Shown here: positions 1 through 6,157 of the stretch, piece after piece
Numbering within the stretch: the stretch's first letter is position 1
How the letters are laid out: every line of letters begins with the position of its first letter
NCBI GenBank assembly: GCA_024278285.1
Contig: JAJRTM010000588.1
Location: 1 to 10,837 of the forward strand
DNA length: 10,837 nucleotides
Source of the DNA: Planctomycetota bacterium
Lineage (GTDB): Bacteria > Planctomycetota > Planctomycetia > Planctomycetales > Planctomycetaceae
Direction: 5' to 3'
Notes under the pieces: generated by a model
The model's input: only the letters and a program-made list of their open reading frames with translations
Database searches by the model: none
What the model was told of the DNA's origin: nothing
Made by a program: the position numbers and the translations under genes

Positions 1-19
1 AAGCTTGATTTTCAGTTCG

Positions 20-38
20 CACGGCTCACAGAGCCGTG
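20..38. repeat. Perfect 8-bp hairpin (CACGGCTC-ACA-GAGCCGTG)
   Basis: The two 8-base arms (20-27 and 31-38) are exact reverse complements around a 3-nt loop. A 12-base copy covering loop and right arm (TCACAGAGCCGT) recurs at 182-193 without the left arm. The compact 8-3-8 shape matches the two small hairpins inside the 7812-7990 element, although the sequences differ. It looks like a fragment of an interspersed repeat; it has no U-tract, so I do not call it a terminator. Confidence 0.6.
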
Positions 39-342
39 GCACCCAACAGGGGATCATAAAACAAAGCGCAACAGTACAACTGACAACAGCTTAAGAAATT
101 TACCAGGCCAGCCTTTGGCCCGAAACAACTGGTTCATTCTGATAGCCAGAATTAAAATCAAGAACTAAGCAAACACTTCCTTCACAGAGCCGTACAAACC
201 CCAATGTGCACCCCCAGATTCTGTTTGCGTTGTTGCCCTAACCTTCTTTGCGGTAATGAGTTACACTGTTTGCAAGAGTGGTGATTTAGGTGGTATCAAC
301 AGAAGAGATTCATCTAAAAATGGGTAGACGCAAGGCCAACGC

Positions 343-376
343 CCCGTAAGACAGTTTTGGAAAGCCGTCTTACGGG
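343..376. repeat. Perfect 10-bp hairpin with 14-nt loop
   Basis: CCCGTAAGAC at 343-352 is the exact reverse complement of GTCTTACGGG at 367-376. There is no T-run directly after the stem on either strand, so an intrinsic terminator is unlikely. It sits about 40 bp upstream of the candidate promoter of the mutarotase gene and could be a repeat remnant or a binding site; the sequence does not decide. Confidence 0.55.
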
Positions 377-414
377 CCACTCTTTTCCGATAAACCTGAC
401 GCTGTCCAGTTAGA

Positions 415-443
415 TTGACGGTTGGACTTTTGTGGTTTATGTT
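415..443 (+). promoter_or_regulatory. Candidate sigma70-type promoter
   Basis: TTGACG at 415-420 is followed after 17 nt by TATGTT at 438-443. This is five of six for a -35 and four of six for a -10, with ideal spacing, about 90 bp upstream of the ATG at 535. It would serve the mutarotase/ASCH pair. The call rests on consensus matching by eye only. Confidence 0.35.
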
Positions 444-534
444 TCGATAGCGCACTACCTGCTGGTTTTACCCTCTCAAAAACTAAAGTTTGCAAATGGT
501 AGTGGCACAAATAAATAAACAAGGAAAACAGAGC

Positions 535-987
535 ATGCTGAAACATCAATTGATTCATCCAGAGATAAACGCCATTATTGGCCGCGCCGGGCATCATAGC
601 CAAATTCTAATTGCAGATGGAAATTACCCCGCTTCTTCAACATTAGGCCCCAATGCGGAATTGGTCTCATTAAATCTAGCTCCTGGATTAGTCACCGTTG
701 CACAGGTTTTGCAGACATTGCTCACTGCAATTCCTGTCGATTTTATTAACACGATGGGAATTCCAGATGACGATCCTTATGCAGGCAAGGGCGATCCACC
801 TGTCTGGGATGAATTTCGTCAAATTATTAAAAATGCAAACTCCCCGGTAGAATTGGAACCGATTCAAAAATGGGATTTTTATGAAGCAGTCTCATCAAAA
901 AATCTGGTTTTAACAATTCAAACAGCCGACCAGGCACTCTGGGCTAACCTGCTGCTTTCCATCGGTGTCCGCAAACCAGGCGAATGA
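535..987 (+). CDS. RbsD/FucU family sugar mutarotase
   Basis: This 150-residue protein belongs to the RbsD/FucU family, cytoplasmic enzymes that interconvert sugar anomers or pyranose and furanose forms (ribose in RbsD, fucose in FucU). The N-terminus (MLKHQLIHPE..) is family-like. The motif R-A-G-H-H at 17-21 puts His20 where the catalytic histidine of RbsD lies, followed by I-A-D-G-N-Y-P at 26-32. A tryptophan/phenylalanine/tyrosine-rich segment (K-W-D-F-Y-E-A) near residue 113 resembles the FucU signature more than RbsD. I chose ATG 535 because AAGGA at 521-525 lies 9 nt upstream; an upstream in-frame TTG at 490 has no such site. The stop overlaps the next gene by ATGA, implying translational coupling. 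The specific sugar is not determinable: no ribose or fucose operon is visible. Family confidence is high, substrate unknown. Confidence 0.88.
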   Translation: MLKHQLIHPEINAIIGRAGHHSQILIADGNYPASSTLGPNAELVSLNLAPGLVTVAQVLQTLLTAIPVDFINTMGIPDDDPYAGKGDPPVWDEFRQIIKNANSPVELEPIQKWDFYEAVSSKNLVLTIQTADQALWANLLLSIGVRKPGE

Positions 988-1418
988 AAGAATCTTTTTC
1001 GATGGAAAAGATAGATCGCGACCGCATTGCGTTAGGAGTTAAACAGCCTTGGGCAGAATTGATTCTGCAAGGCAGTAAAACGCTTGAAATTCGTTCGCGT
1101 CCAACAAATATTCGCGGCAGAATTTATCTTTACACATCAAAAAAGAGTGCTCAGGAAGATTTTGCATGGCAAGCCATAAAATCTCATCAATTGGAGATCG
1201 AATCGTTACCAACTGGTTTGCTTGTTGGCTCGGTTGAAATTATTGGATGCCGTAAAGCGACCGCACAAGATGAACAGGCCTCTTGCGTTCCCAGTAACAT
1301 CCTTTCCGGTTGCTATGCCTGGGAATTGGGCCAACCGCAGCGATTTCAAGAGCCGCTACCCGTTCGTTTTCTCCCTTATGGCGTTTGGTTTTATCCGTTC
1401 AAACGCCGAGAGAAATAA
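984..1418 (+). CDS. ASCH domain-containing protein
   Basis: The protein has 144 residues. Residues 15-55 (I-A-L-G-V-K-Q-P-W-A-E-L-I-L-Q-G-S-K-T at 15-33, then L-E-I-R-S-R-P) carry the ASCH hallmark: a Q/K-P-W start helix, the G-S/x-K-T/x-x-E-x-R turn and a following beta strand (G-R-I-Y-L-Y-T-S). ASCH is a small beta-barrel related to PUA, usually proposed to bind RNA; one member, E. coli YqfB, is reported as an N4-acetylcytidine amidohydrolase. The domain fills nearly the whole protein. The start ATG 984 overlaps the mutarotase stop (ATGA), which favours it over the internal ATG at 1002, although neither has a strong ribosome-binding site. Only 14 bp separate its stop from the converging lipoprotein gene. 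Why an ASCH protein is coupled to a sugar mutarotase is unclear. Function beyond the fold is unknown. Confidence 0.85.
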   Translation: MKESFSMEKIDRDRIALGVKQPWAELILQGSKTLEIRSRPTNIRGRIYLYTSKKSAQEDFAWQAIKSHQLEIESLPTGLLVGSVEIIGCRKATAQDEQASCVPSNILSGCYAWELGQPQRFQEPLPVRFLPYGVWFYPFKRREK

Positions 1419-1432
1419 AGTCACTCAGTTCA

Positions 1433-2182
1433 TTATTTACTCCAGACAGGGGAACTGTAAGTCGTCTTTTTTGCAGGAGTCACTTTAAGTTTTTCTTCTT
1501 TTCCTGAAGCAAGCTGGAGCTTTCCATCAGGTCCAGAATGTTTTACAGGAGAGGAAAAAGCAACCTGTTGTGGAATTGGTTGAGAGCGTCCTTGAGGATG
1601 AGTTTTCACCCCTTTGGAAACTTCTTTACGAACGGATCCGTTCTGGTAAGGGCCCATTCCGAATACAAACCAGTTGCTGTCATCCGATTCCGCCAGCGAC
1701 ATACCGCCATCTCCCAAGACAGTTTTTGTTTTGGGATCGTAAGCAACGAGGCCAATTTTCGCGACCGCCCGCTGGTTTTTTCGTTCCAGTAAACGAACTT
1801 CAGGCAGTGTCAGCATTCCAGGCAGCACAATTTCGGGCATTCCCAGAAAGGCATCAGCCGTGTTTGTACCGACCGCCCCTGCGCGTGGCTCGACAACAAC
1901 ATCCGCCTCTTCAACTTTTGTAGCGAGCCTGGCTCCGGAACGAAGCAGACGATGCCGAATGGAAGAAACAAGATACTTTTTATCAACACATTCCAGATAA
2001 GTATCATCCAAGAAAACAGCCTGCCCTGCAAAGGGACGAAAATCGACTTTATCTAACGACTGATCAACCGCATTGGAAATCAGCAGTTGTTCAACAGAAG
2101 TGCGTGCGGTGTTAGAAGTGGATGTTGAAGTACAGCCCGTTATTGATAACAAAACTGCGACACAAATTCCGAAACGAGACAT
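1433..2182 (-). CDS. Putative lipoprotein, DUF6655-like
   Basis: This 249-residue protein starts with a lipoprotein signal peptide: M-S-R-F, a hydrophobic core, then lipobox I-T-G-C with the acylated cysteine at 17. A Thr/Ser-rich linker precedes a conserved-looking block (T-A-R-T-S-V-E-Q-L-L-I-S-N-A at 25-38, D-F-R-P-F-A-G at 47-53, V-D-K-K-Y at 66-70, E-A-D-V-V-V-E at 92-98, G-D-G-G-M-S-L-A at 157-164, N-W-F-V-F-G-M-G-P at 170-178). From memory this matches DUF6655 proteins of Planctomycetes; function unknown. The C-terminal 60 residues are Lys/Ser/Pro-rich and low complexity. I start at ATG 2182 rather than 2266: the longer form puts 28 non-signal-like residues before the signal, and a GAAAGG stretch lies about 8 nt upstream of 2182. 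It is probably monocistronic and anchored in the cell envelope. Confidence 0.75.
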   Translation of the reverse strand: MSRFGICVAVLLSITGCTSTSTSNTARTSVEQLLISNAVDQSLDKVDFRPFAGQAVFLDDTYLECVDKKYLVSSIRHRLLRSGARLATKVEEADVVVEPRAGAVGTNTADAFLGMPEIVLPGMLTLPEVRLLERKNQRAVAKIGLVAYDPKTKTVLGDGGMSLAESDDSNWFVFGMGPYQNGSVRKEVSKGVKTHPQGRSQPIPQQVAFSSPVKHSGPDGKLQLASGKEEKLKVTPAKKTTYSSPVWSK

Positions 2183-2355
2183 AAAAATGCCTTTCGAATA
2201 GCCCATATATAAACAGGAGGGAAGAATGGAGAAATGAATCGTGATGAAAATTCTCAGGGGAAGCATGAGATGTAATCTATTTAGTCAATCACGTCAAAAC
2301 AGGTCCGATGAATTGACATCAAATGTAAATTCTTCAAACTAATGTAATGTTCTTC

Positions 2356-2498
2356 GTAACTATTCAGCCGTAGGGCGCAAGCCCCGGTTACATGTTAAGT
2401 AGTAATCGCAGGATATGTGCCGAAACCACAATAACCGCGCTTAGCGCCGTGCGGCTGATTCGCTGGCCTAATTCAGTAACAATTCGCTGAATAGTTAC
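2356..2498. repeat. 143-bp element with 13-bp terminal inverted repeats
   Basis: GTAACTATTCAGC at 2356-2368 is the exact reverse complement of 2486-2498. The interior holds two further hairpins: GGGC-GCAA-GCCC at 2373-2384 (a GNRA-type loop in RNA) and GCGC-TTA-GCGC at 2437-2447. There is no open reading frame for a transposase, so it would be a non-autonomous (MITE-like) element. IS66-family insertion sequences have ends beginning GTAA, so an IS66-like origin is possible. The 8-base flanks (TGTTCTTC and TCGCGTTC) are not direct repeats, so no target-site duplication supports recent insertion. Confidence 0.55.
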
Positions 2499-2585
2499 TC
2501 GCGTTCATTCGTGGTTCGATACCTTCAATCCATGCAGACCTGTTCACGCAGTCGCCTTCGGCTTGCCGTTAAACGATTTAATCTG

Positions 2586-2627
2586 TCTTCGTGTTTTTCT
2601 TAGTGTTCTTTGAGTTTTCGTGGTGAA
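2586..2627. repeat. Degenerate 12-nt-period tandem stretch
   Basis: TCTTCGTGTTTT (2586-2597) is followed directly by TCTTAGTGTTCT (2598-2609), ten of twelve matching, then a weaker third unit shifted by one base. A related phrase (GTGTGCTTTGTGGTTAAA) appears about 50 bp further on. Similar 'TTCGTGTTCTTCGTGG' text is, from memory, scattered through intergenic DNA of Planctomycetes and other environmental bacteria. Function is unknown. Confidence 0.4.
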
Positions 2628-2721
2628 AAAGTTGGTTGCGGCCAGGCCGTGCTGGGGTCTATGTGTGCTTTGTGGTTAAAACTTATTTGGTTCCGGCTAC
2701 GCCGGGTTAGGAAACGAGAAG

Positions 2722-3747
2722 ATGACATCTCCATTTGAAATTAAAGATATTGATCGCAGAATTTGGGAACAGGAACTGGATTCGTTTGTTCCTGAAAAAG
2801 TGTTTGATGCACATAGTCATATTTACAAATGGGATTTCAATCTCGATCCGCAAAAGAATTCCGGGGGAATGGCGAAACTGGTTTTGCCGCATTACGAACA
2901 AGCTTCGTTTACGCTACTCGATGAAGCCGATGCGATGTTGATGCCGGGACGTGAAGTGCATCGGCTTTCGTTTCCGTTTCCATTTTCTCCTCCCTGCGAT
3001 TTCGATGCTTCCAACAAATACATTGCTGAGGAGATTAGCCAGGATTCAGAATCGGCCGCGTTGATGCTGGTGCATCCTGAAATGTCGAGTGATGAGATTT
3101 ACAGGCAACTCGATCAATCTCATTTTCTGGGATTCAAGCCGTATCGGTTTTATTCAGCCACTGGAGATGCGGTAAATTGTTCGATTACCGATTTTCTACC
3201 AGAGCATCAAATTGAAATCGCTGATGATCGCGGGTTGATCATCATGATGCACCTTTCGAAAACAGATGCCATTGCCGACCCGGATAATCTGAAAGACCTG
3301 CAGGATTTGTGCCAGCGGTATCCGAACGTACGTTGGATTCTGGCTCACTGCGCAAGAAGTTATTCTACCTGGGCGATTGAACGATCTGCGAGCGTGCTGC
3401 GTGAACTCCCTAACGTCTGGTACGATACCTCTTCGGTTTGCGAGACCGATGCGATCGCCGCTCTCATTAAATCGGTCCCGCCCAATCGCGTCATGTATGG
3501 CAGCGATGACATTCCGATTGGCGTTTTACGGGGTAAGTACATCACTTTCGGTTTCGGCTGGGCGTATCTCAGTCCGGAAAATCATGGTCTCAATTTAACG
3601 CACTGCAATTCGGAAATGACATTCACCCGCTACGAACAGTTACGCGCGATGAAGCGAACTGCCGATTTACTCGATATGGGAGAACCGGAAATCCAAGATC
3701 TATTCTACAACACTGCCAATGAACTGGTAAATGGTGTACGCTGTTAA
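2722..3747 (+). CDS. Amidohydrolase-superfamily metal-dependent hydrolase
   Basis: A 341-residue cytoplasmic protein (no signal peptide) of the amidohydrolase-2 type, a TIM barrel that binds one or two divalent metals and hydrolyses or decarboxylates small organic substrates. The metal and catalytic signature is complete: D-A-H-S-H at 29-33 (His31, His33), a possible ligand H-L-S-K with His177, L-A-H-C with His209, and Y-G-S-D-D with Asp262. G-F-K-P-Y around Lys139 is also typical. The C-terminal region (F-G-F-G-W-A-Y-L at 276-283, T-F-T-R-Y-E-Q-L-R-A-M-K at 300-311) belongs to a subfamily I remember near sugar genes but without a known substrate. AGGA at 2709-2712 lies 9 nt before the ATG. 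The next gene starts 110 bp downstream on the same strand, followed by a sulfatase, so a role in carbohydrate-derived acid or lactone breakdown is plausible but inferred. Confidence 0.82.
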   Translation: MTSPFEIKDIDRRIWEQELDSFVPEKVFDAHSHIYKWDFNLDPQKNSGGMAKLVLPHYEQASFTLLDEADAMLMPGREVHRLSFPFPFSPPCDFDASNKYIAEEISQDSESAALMLVHPEMSSDEIYRQLDQSHFLGFKPYRFYSATGDAVNCSITDFLPEHQIEIADDRGLIIMMHLSKTDAIADPDNLKDLQDLCQRYPNVRWILAHCARSYSTWAIERSASVLRELPNVWYDTSSVCETDAIAALIKSVPPNRVMYGSDDIPIGVLRGKYITFGFGWAYLSPENHGLNLTHCNSEMTFTRYEQLRAMKRTADLLDMGEPEIQDLFYNTANELVNGVRC

Positions 3748-3857
3748 CAGAATGACGAACCTTACAGCCATCAGTTCATCATTACTGCCGATCATGTTTA
3801 ATCGAGACACTTATCATTCAACAGTAACATCCCACCTTCTCACTCAGGATTTTTGCA

Positions 3858-6008
3858 ATGATCTTCTCAAAACTGACACTCCCACTGATTTACCTTTTCG
3901 TTTTATTTGCAATCCCTGCTCCTTTTGTAAGTGGAAAGGAGAAACCACTTTCTGTTGAGAAACTGCGAAGCCTGCGTGAAACACTTGCATTCAAAAAACG
4001 TTTTGCCGCCAATAACGATGGTTGTGATGCTCTTTATTTTCCTCGCAAGGAAAAACTGACAGCCGAAAGTTTTCTGAAACAGCGCACGACCGAACTGGCG
4101 AATTCACAGGTCAACACAATTTTCTATTGTACGATCAGTTCCGGGTTTGGGCAGTTTACGCACAACACCAAAGTGGGTGAGGTACTCAAGCATTCTCCTG
4201 CTGATTTTGGTATCGCACCAAATAAACGGAATATTACTTCCGAGTTGATTGCAATGAAAACGGATCCGCTGCAACTGGTTGTTGATTATGGTCACGCACG
4301 CGATCAGGAAGTTTTCTGGTCGATGCGTATGAATGATACGCACGATGTGGCTCATACTCCCGAAAAGCCTTATTTTCTGTTTCCACAGTTGAAGAAGGAT
4401 CATCCGGATTGGCTGGTAGGAAGCCACTTGAAGCGGACGCCCTACGGCAGGTGGAGTTCGGTTGATTATGCCCGAAAGGAAATTCGCGATCTGGCGTTTC
4501 GGTACATCGAAGAAGTCTGTCAGAATTACGATGTGGATGGCATCGAGCTCGATTTCTTTCGACACCTGTGCTACTTCAAATCGGTCGCTAACGGCAAGAA
4601 AGCAACGCAGCAGGAACTCGATTTAATGACCGGGTTGATGCAGCTCATACGCAAAATGACCGAAGAAGAAGGAATCAAACGAGGGCGTCCCATTTTAATT
4701 GCGATCCGTGTTCCCGATTCTATTGAATTCTGTCAGGCAATCGGTTTCGATTTAGATCGCTGGATGGATTCGGATCTGTTCGACATCCTGATCACGACGG
4801 GATATTTTCGACTCAACAAATGGGAACAGAGTGTTGCAATCGGAAAGAAATATGGAGTGGCTGTTTATCCCTGTTTAAGTGATTCACGTGTGCTTGGTGA
4901 ATCGCGTTTCTATCGTCGATCGCTGGAAGGTTTGCGAGGCCGGGCGATGAAAGCCTGGCAGGCGGGAGCGAACGGGCTTTACACCTATAATCACTTCAAC
5001 CCAAATTCGCCGATGTGGAAAGAACTGGGGAATCCGGACACGATTCGCTACAAAAAGAAACTTTATTTTGTCACCGTCCGCGATGGCAATCCGTCCCGCT
5101 GGTTGATCAAGGGGGATTCTTATCGCACGATTCCCATTCTGACTCCTTCCCATCCCAAGGCGATCACTCCTGGAAATGAACTCTCTTTCAATCTTCCAAT
5201 TGCAGACGATGTTCAAGCTGCACAACAAAGCGGGCATCAGCCGAAAGTCGTGCTACATCTGGAAGCTCCCAAGGTAATACAACCTTCGCAGATTGTAGTT
5301 TGGATGAACGGAACTGTTTTGGAAAAATGTACGCAAGCAAAAAACTGGCTCGATTACGAAGTGCCGGTTTCGAAACTGAAGCAGGGAGATAATCAGATTT
5401 CTATTCGCATGAAGTCTCTTCCAGTTTCGAAGACAGATTGGAACATCATCTACAACGCAAAAGAACTTCCTGCAAAACCGTGGACAGCGGACCGTGGTTC
5501 CAGCAAGACAAAATCGATCATTCAGCAGGAGGCACTTCTTATTGCAGATCGCGGTACAACTTCCGGCGACTATCTTTATTACCGATACCCCTGGGGAACC
5601 GATGCAAATTCGAAAACGGTTATTGAAACGCGAGTGAAAGTTGTCTCCGGCCACAATGCTATTATTTTTACCAATGGAGCATCCGGTAACCGACTCATCC
5701 TGAAACCAAATGAGATTTACTTATACCATAACAGCAGCGTTAAGCATCTGATGAATACAACAGAGCAGTTTCACGATTATCAAATTGAAATGAATAAAAC
5801 AGGAGTAAAGGTTTTTGTTGATCATGTTTTGAAAATCGATGTCGCAACCGCATTGGTCCCACGGGGCGGATACCCAAGAAACGAATTCGCTTTCGGTGCC
5901 GCCAACAGTACCGACATGGGAGAAGCGTATTGGAAATCCGTCAAAGCTCGTACCACCAATATCAGTATTCATGATGCGGTCATCAGTATCGATTATGCTG
6001 CAAAGTAA
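3858..6008 (+). CDS. Secreted glycoside-hydrolase-like TIM-barrel protein
   Basis: This 716-residue protein has an N-terminal signal peptide (about residues 1-25, hydrophobic core L-I-Y-L-F-V-L-F-A-I, likely cut near V-S-G). Residues about 45-400 look like a TIM-barrel glycoside hydrolase of the glycosyl-hydrolase-like 10 sort: W-S-S-V-D-Y-A at 199-205, then Y-D-V-D-G-I-E-L-D-F-F-R at 224-235, placing Glu230 as candidate acid/base or nucleophile, and later strand ends I-A-I-R-V-P, I-L-I-T-T-G-Y-F, V-A-V-Y-P-C. Residues about 435-525 form a beta-sandwich-like section, and 560-700 a LamG/DUF1080-like concanavalin-type section, probably for sugar binding. AGGA (3846-3849) sits 8 nt before the ATG. 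The neighbours (amidohydrolase, sulfatase, NagA) suggest breakdown of a complex, perhaps sulfated, glycan. The exact family and substrate cannot be named from sequence alone. Confidence 0.75.
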   Translation: MIFSKLTLPLIYLFVLFAIPAPFVSGKEKPLSVEKLRSLRETLAFKKRFAANNDGCDALYFPRKEKLTAESFLKQRTTELANSQVNTIFYCTISSGFGQFTHNTKVGEVLKHSPADFGIAPNKRNITSELIAMKTDPLQLVVDYGHARDQEVFWSMRMNDTHDVAHTPEKPYFLFPQLKKDHPDWLVGSHLKRTPYGRWSSVDYARKEIRDLAFRYIEEVCQNYDVDGIELDFFRHLCYFKSVANGKKATQQELDLMTGLMQLIRKMTEEEGIKRGRPILIAIRVPDSIEFCQAIGFDLDRWMDSDLFDILITTGYFRLNKWEQSVAIGKKYGVAVYPCLSDSRVLGESRFYRRSLEGLRGRAMKAWQAGANGLYTYNHFNPNSPMWKELGNPDTIRYKKKLYFVTVRDGNPSRWLIKGDSYRTIPILTPSHPKAITPGNELSFNLPIADDVQAAQQSGHQPKVVLHLEAPKVIQPSQIVVWMNGTVLEKCTQAKNWLDYEVPVSKLKQGDNQISIRMKSLPVSKTDWNIIYNAKELPAKPWTADRGSSKTKSIIQQEALLIADRGTTSGDYLYYRYPWGTDANSKTVIETRVKVVSGHNAIIFTNGASGNRLILKPNEIYLYHNSSVKHLMNTTEQFHDYQIEMNKTGVKVFVDHVLKIDVATALVPRGGYPRNEFAFGAANSTDMGEAYWKSVKARTTNISIHDAVISIDYAAK

Positions 6009-6141
6009 ATAGCAGATTTTAAACTCGCTTTCCATAAACCGCGAAATGTGTGCAATCGAATATGATTATCGAAGCATGGCAGTCGCTCGATTAAAAGTGT
6101 AAACTCTTCTCCATCAGAAGTTTGAAAACAATTGCAGAAAT

Positions 6142-6149
6142 GAGAGGGA
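6142..6149 (+). promoter_or_regulatory. Ribosome-binding site deciding the sulfatase start
   Basis: GAGAGGGA lies 8 nt before ATG 6158. The in-frame alternatives, TTG 6122 and ATG 6140, have no purine-rich site at proper distance, and ATG 6140 directly precedes this motif. Starting at 6158 also gives a clean signal peptide. Confidence 0.65.
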
Positions 6150-6157
6150 CGATTAAG

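Larger units (their letters stand above)
1..534. other. Intergenic region with hairpins, no gene supported
   Basis: I find no convincing coding region here. Minus-strand open frames around 261-603 lack family resemblance and overlap the start of the mutarotase gene. The stretch holds two perfect hairpins (20-38 and 343-376), a partial second copy of the first hairpin (12-bp direct repeat at 26-37 and 182-193), and a possible promoter at 415-443 for the downstream gene pair. The window begins exactly on a HindIII site, which may be a cloning boundary or chance. Confidence 0.6.
2183..2721. other. Intergenic region rich in repeats
   Basis: This is 539 bp between divergent genes with no supported coding region. 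It contains the 13-bp-ended element (2356-2498), a 12-nt-period stretch (2586-2627), a palindrome CGGCC-A-GGCCG at 2639-2649 and a small hairpin CCGGC-TAC-GCCGG at 2693-2705, just before the ribosome-binding site (AGGA 2709-2712) of the amidohydrolase gene. A perfect TTGACA at 2313-2318 lacks a -10 at usable distance. Promoters for the two flanking genes must lie here, but I cannot place them with confidence. Confidence 0.6.

Noticed and set aside
1..6. HindIII site exactly at the window start as evidence of a cloned insert
   Set aside because: No matching site is seen at the other end, so chance cannot be excluded.
490..534. TTG start extending the mutarotase by 15 residues
   Set aside because: ATG 535 has a well-placed AAGGA and an N-terminus typical of the family; the extension does not.
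261..603. Two minus-strand open frames (64 and 77 residues) in the left intergenic region
   Set aside because: They overlap each other or the mutarotase start, have no ribosome-binding site and no family resemblance, and run through the 343-376 hairpin.
2313..2345. TTGACA as a plus-strand promoter
   Set aside because: No acceptable -10 occurs at 16-18 nt; the nearest, TAATGT, is 21 nt away.
4104..4565. 153-residue minus-strand frame inside the barrel gene
   Set aside because: Fully antisense to a well-supported gene; a reading-frame shadow.
6122..6157. TTG or ATG 6140 starts for the sulfatase
   Set aside because: They lack a ribosome-binding site and lengthen the signal peptide's charged region; GAGAGGGA points to ATG 6158.
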